A stretch of 64,000 nucleotides of DNA, from the NCBI RefSeq assembly GCF_019703515.2, contig NC_059346.1, positions 49,645,501 to 49,709,500 on the forward strand, written 5' to 3'. The position numbers and the translations under genes are program-made. Below are positions 59,323-64,000 of this stretch, piece by piece. Below the pieces are notes generated by a model. The model did no database searches, had not been told where the DNA came from, and saw only the letters and a program-made list of their open reading frames with translations. Origin of the DNA: Myxocyprinus asiaticus. Lineage: Eukaryota > Chordata > Actinopteri > Cypriniformes > Catostomidae. Positions within the stretch are counted from its first letter, which is position 1; each line of letters begins with the position of its first letter.

Positions 59323-59870
59323 GAAATACTAGAAAAGGTAGAGTCCTCCCAACTATGTTCATTTTTACAAAAAAATGTATATATGAAGAATTTCAGTCAG
59401 GATTTAGGCCCCATCATAGTACAGAGACTGCACTTAGAGTTACAAATGACTTGCTCTTATCATCTGATCGCAGCTGCATTTCTCTTCTAGTGCTTTTAGA
59501 TCTTAGTGCTGCCTTCGACACCATAGATAGTAACTTCTCTCAGATAGGCTTGAGAATTATGTTGGCATTTGTGGACAGGCATTAGCTTGGTTTAGGTCCT
59601 ATTTATCTGACCACTACCACTTTGTCTGTGTAAAAGGGGAATTGTCAGATCAAACTAAAATTAAGTATGGAGTGCCACAAGGATCAGTTTTAGGACCTCT
59701 CCTTTTCTCCTTATATATGCTTCCCCGGGAGACTTTATCAGGAACCATGGAATTAGTTTTCACTGTTATTCCGACAATACCCAACTTTATATTTCCTCAA
59801 AACCTGACGAAATTTCACAATTCTCCAAGTTAGCAGAGTGTATCAGTGATATCTATTGGCTCTAAGGCAA
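59323..59870 (+). mobile_element. Old LINE, segment 4 (reverse transcriptase core)
   Basis: It resumes the old LINE: FQSGFRPHHSTETALRVTND at ~59391, CISLLVLLDLSAAFDTID and [20 protein letters not shown]. The catalytic box, usually YADD, has become YSDN (near 59770, another frame), followed by [20 protein letters not shown]. It stops near 59850-59870. The 3' end is missing. Confidence 0.88.
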
Positions 59871-59907
59871 AGCGTTAGGCTTGTGAAAAGAAATGAGATT
59901 TTCTTAT

Positions 59908-60853
59908 TGTAACAGACAAGCCTCTCGTTCATCGGGAAAGGAGGAAGCGTGAACTGGATTAACAATTAACAAGACTTTAATTCCAGCATAAAACGCTGAA
60001 CTGAAACATAACAACACACATTGACACACATACACACAGCTCTGTGTGTGTGTGTCTCTCTCTCTCTCTCTCTTTCTGGCGTCCCTGGGGAGAGAGACAG
60101 AGCGAGCGGGAGAGACAGAGAGAGAGCGAGGTGAGAGAGAGAAAAGGAGAAAAAAAATCAGGTTCCAGACCACGCCGCCATTTGGTCCTCAGCCAGCTGT
60201 TCAGTGATCCTCCATGATACCGGGCGATGGCACTGGATTTCACCTCCTGGCGGACGGCAGAGGCTCCTCCGTCCCCTGGCGGATGGCAGCAGTTCCTACG
60301 CCTCTTGGCGGATGGCAGCAGGTCCTCCATCTCCTGGACGATGGCAACAGCTCCTCTGCTTCCTGGTAGATGGCAGCGGTTCCTCCGCATCTTGGTGGAC
60401 AGCAGCAACTCCTCTGTCCCATGGCGGACAGCAGCAGCTCCTCCGTCTCCTGGCGGATGGCAGCGGCTCCTCCATCTCCTGGCAGGCCGCTCCAGTACCA
60501 TCGAACCAACCTCTCCTCGGAGTTGCGATCCTCCATCAACGGCGAGGGCTTTCTGATGGCACATCTTCCTCCAGTCCCAGGTTTCGGCATCAGTGTAACA
60601 GACAAGCCTCTCGTTCATCAGGAAAGGAGGAAGCGGAAACTGGATTAACAATTAACAAGACTTTAATTCCAACATAAAATGCTGAACTGAAACATAACAC
60701 ACATCGACACACACACACACAGCTCTGTGTGTGTGTCTCTCTCTTTCTCTCTCTGGCGTCACCGGCTCCTCCTTTATCCCTCTCCCGCTGATTGGGCAAC
60801 TCAGCGCCGGGCGTGAATCCTTATGGCCAGGCCATGCCCTCCTCCTCGTCACG
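59908..60853 (-). mobile_element. Small LTR-like element with minisatellite core
   Basis: Direct repeats at 59908-60077 and 60594-60757 share TGTAACAGACAAGCCTCTCG, TTAACAATTAACAAGACTTT and CAGCTCTGTGTGTGTG. Read on the minus strand, the right copy looks like a 5' LTR: TGACGAGG start near 60851, a GGATAAAGG box near 60770, an AATTAAA signal near 60664, and a TTACA end at 60594. A possible primer-binding site, TGATGCCGAAACCTGGGA, follows at 60575-60592. The left copy lacks the upstream part. CTTAT occurs at 59903-59907 and 60854-60858. The interior has no gag or pol. Confidence 0.6.
60247..60478. repeat. 29-bp GC-rich minisatellite, 8 units
   Basis: Eight consecutive units of exactly 29 bp. 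A typical unit reads CTGGCGGATGGCAGC followed by GGCTCCTCCATCTC. Units differ by several substitutions but keep perfect register. Since 29 is not a multiple of three, all frames stay open across it, explaining the repetitive open frames on both strands. It lies inside the LTR-like element. Confidence 0.95.
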
Positions 60854-60858
60854 CTTAT

Positions 60859-61667
60859 TAATGTTAGACAGTACATCATCAGTCTGACCACAAACAATAT
60901 GGCCTGATTCACCTTACTCATTACTTATCTAATTATTGGTGTCATACCCTTTGTCAAAAAGAACAACCATCATTTTCACTTTTGTTGTTCTGTTCCTAAA
61001 TTTCATGAAGTAAGAATTTAAGGTGACAAAAATACAATAGTGAAGCTGTGCTGAAGCATTGGGCCATTTTGTTTGAATGTTCTAACCCTGAACTAATCTC
61101 ACGCGGCCAAGTGGCGTACAGTTTGTTCCATATTGCAGCATTATTCTGGCCAAGAAATGCCAACTTAGACTGGAAGAGACCATCTGACCAAAATGTGAAG
61201 CAAGCAAACACACTTTGTTTTGTTTTGATTTTTTTTACATGCCATTAAGGAGCAGGTTTATCTGAAAGAGATTATATTACAATATTAGATTGGCATGAAA
61301 AGAAATAACATAAATAACACTACGGCAGTATCTACAAATGGTTGTACAGAAAACATGGACAATACAGAAAGAATGTGTGTAGACTCTGTGATCAGAATTT
61401 CTGCCCATACAAATGATAAGTACAGACACAAAGACATACTGTAACTCAATAAAACAACTCATGTAAAAACAATGTGGTTGCTAATAAGTGACTCAAACAA
61501 AACTCTGAATACCCATCAAAGATTTTATGCCACTAAAATCCATGTCAGAAATCAGTGATTATTTCATCTTTAAATTGCTCACATTATCAACCTTGTATAC
61601 TTTGTTTCCAGGTTTTTTAGAAAGTTGAAACAACTATCACGTGACTTCACAATGTGTTGTACTGTAC
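60859..61667. other. Intron-like sequence, nothing recognised
   Basis: AT-rich, without repeats or coding signals recognised. It lies just downstream (minus strand) of the host exon and would be its following intron. Confidence 0.5.
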
Positions 61668-61754
61668 CTCTCTCTGTTCACTGCAGATCTTGCAAAGCCA
61701 CTGAACTCTTTTCTGAGTGCCTGTAGTCTCGATACCACATTTAGTGCACACCTT
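61668..61754 (-). CDS. rph3al: Internal exon of Noc2/rabphilin-3A-like gene (zinc finger)
   Basis: This 87-bp minus-strand exon encodes 29 residues in phase 0: KVCTKCGIETTGTQKR, then VQWLCKICSEQRE. The two C-x2-C pairs (CTKC, CKIC) and the WLCKICSEQRE phrase are those of the FYVE-like zinc finger in the Rab-binding domain of Noc2 (RPH3AL) and rabphilin-3A; GIE...GQKR-like spacing favours RPH3AL. This effector binds Rab3/Rab27 on secretory vesicles and regulates exocytosis. The acceptor is TTTGTATTACAG directly before AAG, with a pyrimidine-rich tract. The donor is GAG/GTACAGT. Neighbouring exons were not recognised; the next would begin VWKRSGAWF. The exon looks intact and is the only host coding sequence supported here. 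Confidence 0.88.
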
Positions 61755-63290
61755 CTGTAATACAAACACAGACATCATTAATGTAGGGCAAATAAACACG
61801 CACCCTTTCAACTACAGACACGTTTAGGCTAAAATACTACTGTGAAATGAAAACAAATATTTTGTCGAATCCTTATTTGTTACATTATTTTGCCATGGAA
61901 ACACAATAACAGGTTTGCCAAGCCTGCAGTTTTCCCATGGAATTGGGCTACTCAAATCAGAATTGAATGTAAGGATTTTTGACCAACCACCAGCCAATCC
62001 TCTGCAGGTCAAAACAGGTACAGTATAATGTATTCTGTTTTCATGGATACAGGCAGCATTTAACAGTGAATTTACAGGTGAAATAGTGTGTCAGACTCAG
62101 TAGAAATAAGTTAGTTACAGGAAATGGGGCCCAGATATAAAATAAAAGCTGCACCAAATGGTATGCAGTTACACAGCTGAAATACAGTATATTGCATTTT
62201 GTTTTTTTTGTAATAAATTTTTCAATAATGACATTACGCTTATGTGTATCAAGCCTGACTCTTTTTTCAATAGTTGTGAACATGCCATGTTTTATAAAAC
62301 TGCAGATGTTTCATACTGCTACCCTGCTACAAACATCATCTAGAAGGTTTGCAAATGACAGGAAATCTGAAAAAGCAATACATGGATTCTAAAATCTGTG
62401 GCATGTCTTGAATTTTAGTATTGGGCTAGTTCTGATTGGTCATTGGAATATTACACAGACCTGGCAACCCTGACAATCAAACAACTAGACAAAAATTAAG
62501 AAAATAGAACATTCAAATACAAAACTTTGTGATATTCAGATTAAAAATGTGTTTTAGGATTTAACATTTTATCTTGTGCAATGTCAGTTTTTGTGTTTAT
62601 TTCAACATACAAGTATGTGTTAACAGAACTGTTATTTAACTGTTATTTAGATTACATTTTATTTACTGGACTTTACATGCAAGATGATTAACAATACATT
62701 AACAATTTAATTCCCTGAAGTTCAGTTACTGTATACTCTCCATAATGTTATGAAACAGGTCCCTTTTTAAATGTGTAGAATCCTGTTGATTGAGCGAAGC
62801 ACCATCCCTCTCCACGCTAAAATAAATTTAATTATCTCAGGAGATACTACTGTAGTTTCAGATGGCTTGATTTTAAAGAATCAATTTGAAGGTGAGGGCT
62901 TGGGTATGGCATTGTAATAAGAGAGAAAGAAACTTTAATCAGGTTTTATGTAATAGAGGACAAACACTAGACTGAAGTGCCAGAAATTTAGTTTTTGCAG
63001 AAGTTCTATATACTTCAATTGCTTTGAGACAGAGAGAGCGAGCGTGGAAAAGAGAGAATGTGAGAGGGAGGCCACAAAGAAAATCTCTTCAATTTTCTTT
63101 TAACACTTCTAAAGATCCCTGAGTGTGTGCCATCTTTAAAAACTGCTGTAAGCGATTTTTGAAATACCATGCATAGAAAGTCCCTACTACCCGACAGATA
63201 AGGTAAGGCTAAAATGGCAGTCTTGTGAAATAACATGTCTTAGGTTCTGCACAGGGCAATAAAGAACTTGCCCATGGGCCACACCTGTTA
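61755..63290. other. Upstream intron, nothing recognised
   Basis: Intron 5' of the host exon on the minus strand. No repeat or second exon was recognised. The exon with the first Cys pairs of the finger should lie further right, probably beyond the window. Confidence 0.5.
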
Positions 63291-63580
63291 AAGGTGAAGT
63301 ATGTAACTTTTTTATGTCAAAAAACATTCTACTATCCCAGTTTATTGTTCATTGACAACTACAAGTAAGCCATTCATGGGTTTACCTCCCACAAAATATA
63401 AACACTGAGCCTCCAAGGCACCATCAAAACATTGATGTTTATATTTTAAGCCGCCCGCTCCACCCATCCCATTCAAAGCATGAGTTTGGGGCATGGCTAC
63501 TTGAACTAGCTGTTCAGCCGGGGGAAAATAAACAGCCATGGCAGACGTGTACAGAGGAAAATACATTTAGCTTTGACTAC
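63291..63580 (+). repeat. MITE-like dispersed repeat, copy 2
   Basis: TTAAAGGTGAAGTATGTAAC followed by TTTTTTATGTCAAAAAACAT, a CAGTTTA phrase and AAGCCATTCATGGG matches the repeat starting at 237. The right end is uncertain. Confidence 0.5.
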
Positions 63581-63635
63581 AGATGATAGCCAAAAATGAA
63601 AATTCTCTCATTATTCACTGAACCTGATGCCATCT

Positions 63636-64000
63636 GTAATGTTTGGAAGGAAGTCACGAGAGCTGGATCTAGATGCAGCAAGAAGTTTAATAAAGAATAT
63701 AAGCAACGTATAAAATAACTCGGTAAACACAGGAACAAGGCAGAACTTGGAACTAGAAACATAAAACAAATGAAACATCCATGATGGGAACTGGTACATA
63801 GGAACAGGGGAGAAACACAACAACTCACTGGGCAGAAATCAGGGCATTATATACACAGGAGTAAATGAAACAAAGGTGAGAACAATAGGGAACAGCTGGC
63901 AGTGATGAGGGCAGGGAATTATTGGAAGTGTAGTCTGGGGGAAACAGATAATAGGGGCAAAACACAAGGCAAAACAATAGTGAATCATGACATAACCCCC
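63636..64000 (-). mobile_element. LTR of a retrotransposon, running to the window edge
   Basis: Read on the minus strand, the segment runs from GGGGGTTATGTCATGATTCA through a TATATAATGCCCTG box (near 63850), a CCCAGTGAGTTGTTGTG transcription-start-like region and a TTTATTAAAC polyadenylation-like signal (near 63690), to CTTCCAAACATTACA at 63636. This order (TATA, signal, CA end) fits an LTR. The sequence beyond (GATGGCATCAGGTTCAG) could be the start of an internal region. Whether this is a solo LTR or a whole element cannot be told. Confidence 0.55.

Noticed and set aside
60204..60677. Long open frames on both strands (up to 224 codons) with WRTAAAPPSPGG-like repeats.
   Set aside because: All frames are open because the 29-bp minisatellite has few stops in any frame. 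No known domain.
63157..63180. Minus-strand phrase reading AWYFK-like, reminiscent of the residues after the host zinc finger.
   Set aside because: It lies on the 5' side of the exon, not the 3' side, lacks flanking splice sites and the expected WKRSG context. Coincidence.

Overview
The window looks like teleost, most probably cyprinid, genomic DNA. It is AT-rich and has no operon-like gene packing. It is packed with transposable elements of types known from carp-like fish: tyrosine-recombinase (DIRS) retrotransposons, L2/CR1-type LINEs, a tRNA-derived SINE, hAT and Tc1 DNA transposons and many MITE-like repeats. This assignment comes from remembered family features, not from a database search.

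Only one host coding segment can be supported. It is an 87-bp exon on the minus strand (61668-61754) with good splice sites. It encodes the second half of the FYVE-type zinc finger of a rabphilin-3A-like/Noc2 protein (rph3al). Everything to its left is therefore probably intron or 3' flank of that gene. No other exon of it was recognised.

Layout. 1-4.3 kb: AT-rich sequence, microsatellites and a small local duplication. 4.3-9.4 kb: decayed DIRS copy A, minus strand. 9.5-10.06 kb: a TTAA-bounded MITE. 12.09-15.42 kb: L2-like LINE copy 1, minus. 15.95-16.23 kb: a repeat dense in CTTAAG. 17.5-20.3 kb: truncated DIRS copy B. 20.3-23.06 kb: nested inverted repeats and a SINE. 23.07-24.2 kb: broken Tc1. 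24.2-25.2 kb: LINE fragment. 28.56-30.37 kb: a MITE holding a hAT element that holds a second hAT element. 33.79-39.83 kb: a TTAA-flanked element holding DIRS copy C. 43-59.9 kb: one old LINE cut apart by three insertions, namely a SINE, a 9.7-kb segment containing DIRS copy D, and a nearly complete L2-like copy 2. 59.9-60.85 kb: an LTR-like direct-repeat element whose interior is a 29-bp minisatellite. 61.67 kb: the host exon. 63.64-64 kb: part of an LTR that runs to the window edge.

No autonomous element appears intact. The reverse transcriptases, recombinases and transposases all carry frameshifts, deletions or lost catalytic residues. The main value of the window is its clear record of nested insertions, with target-site duplications that fix their order, plus a few less familiar structures: the minisatellite LTR element, a possible recombinase remnant at 53.7-54.25 kb, and a 130-bp tandem array.
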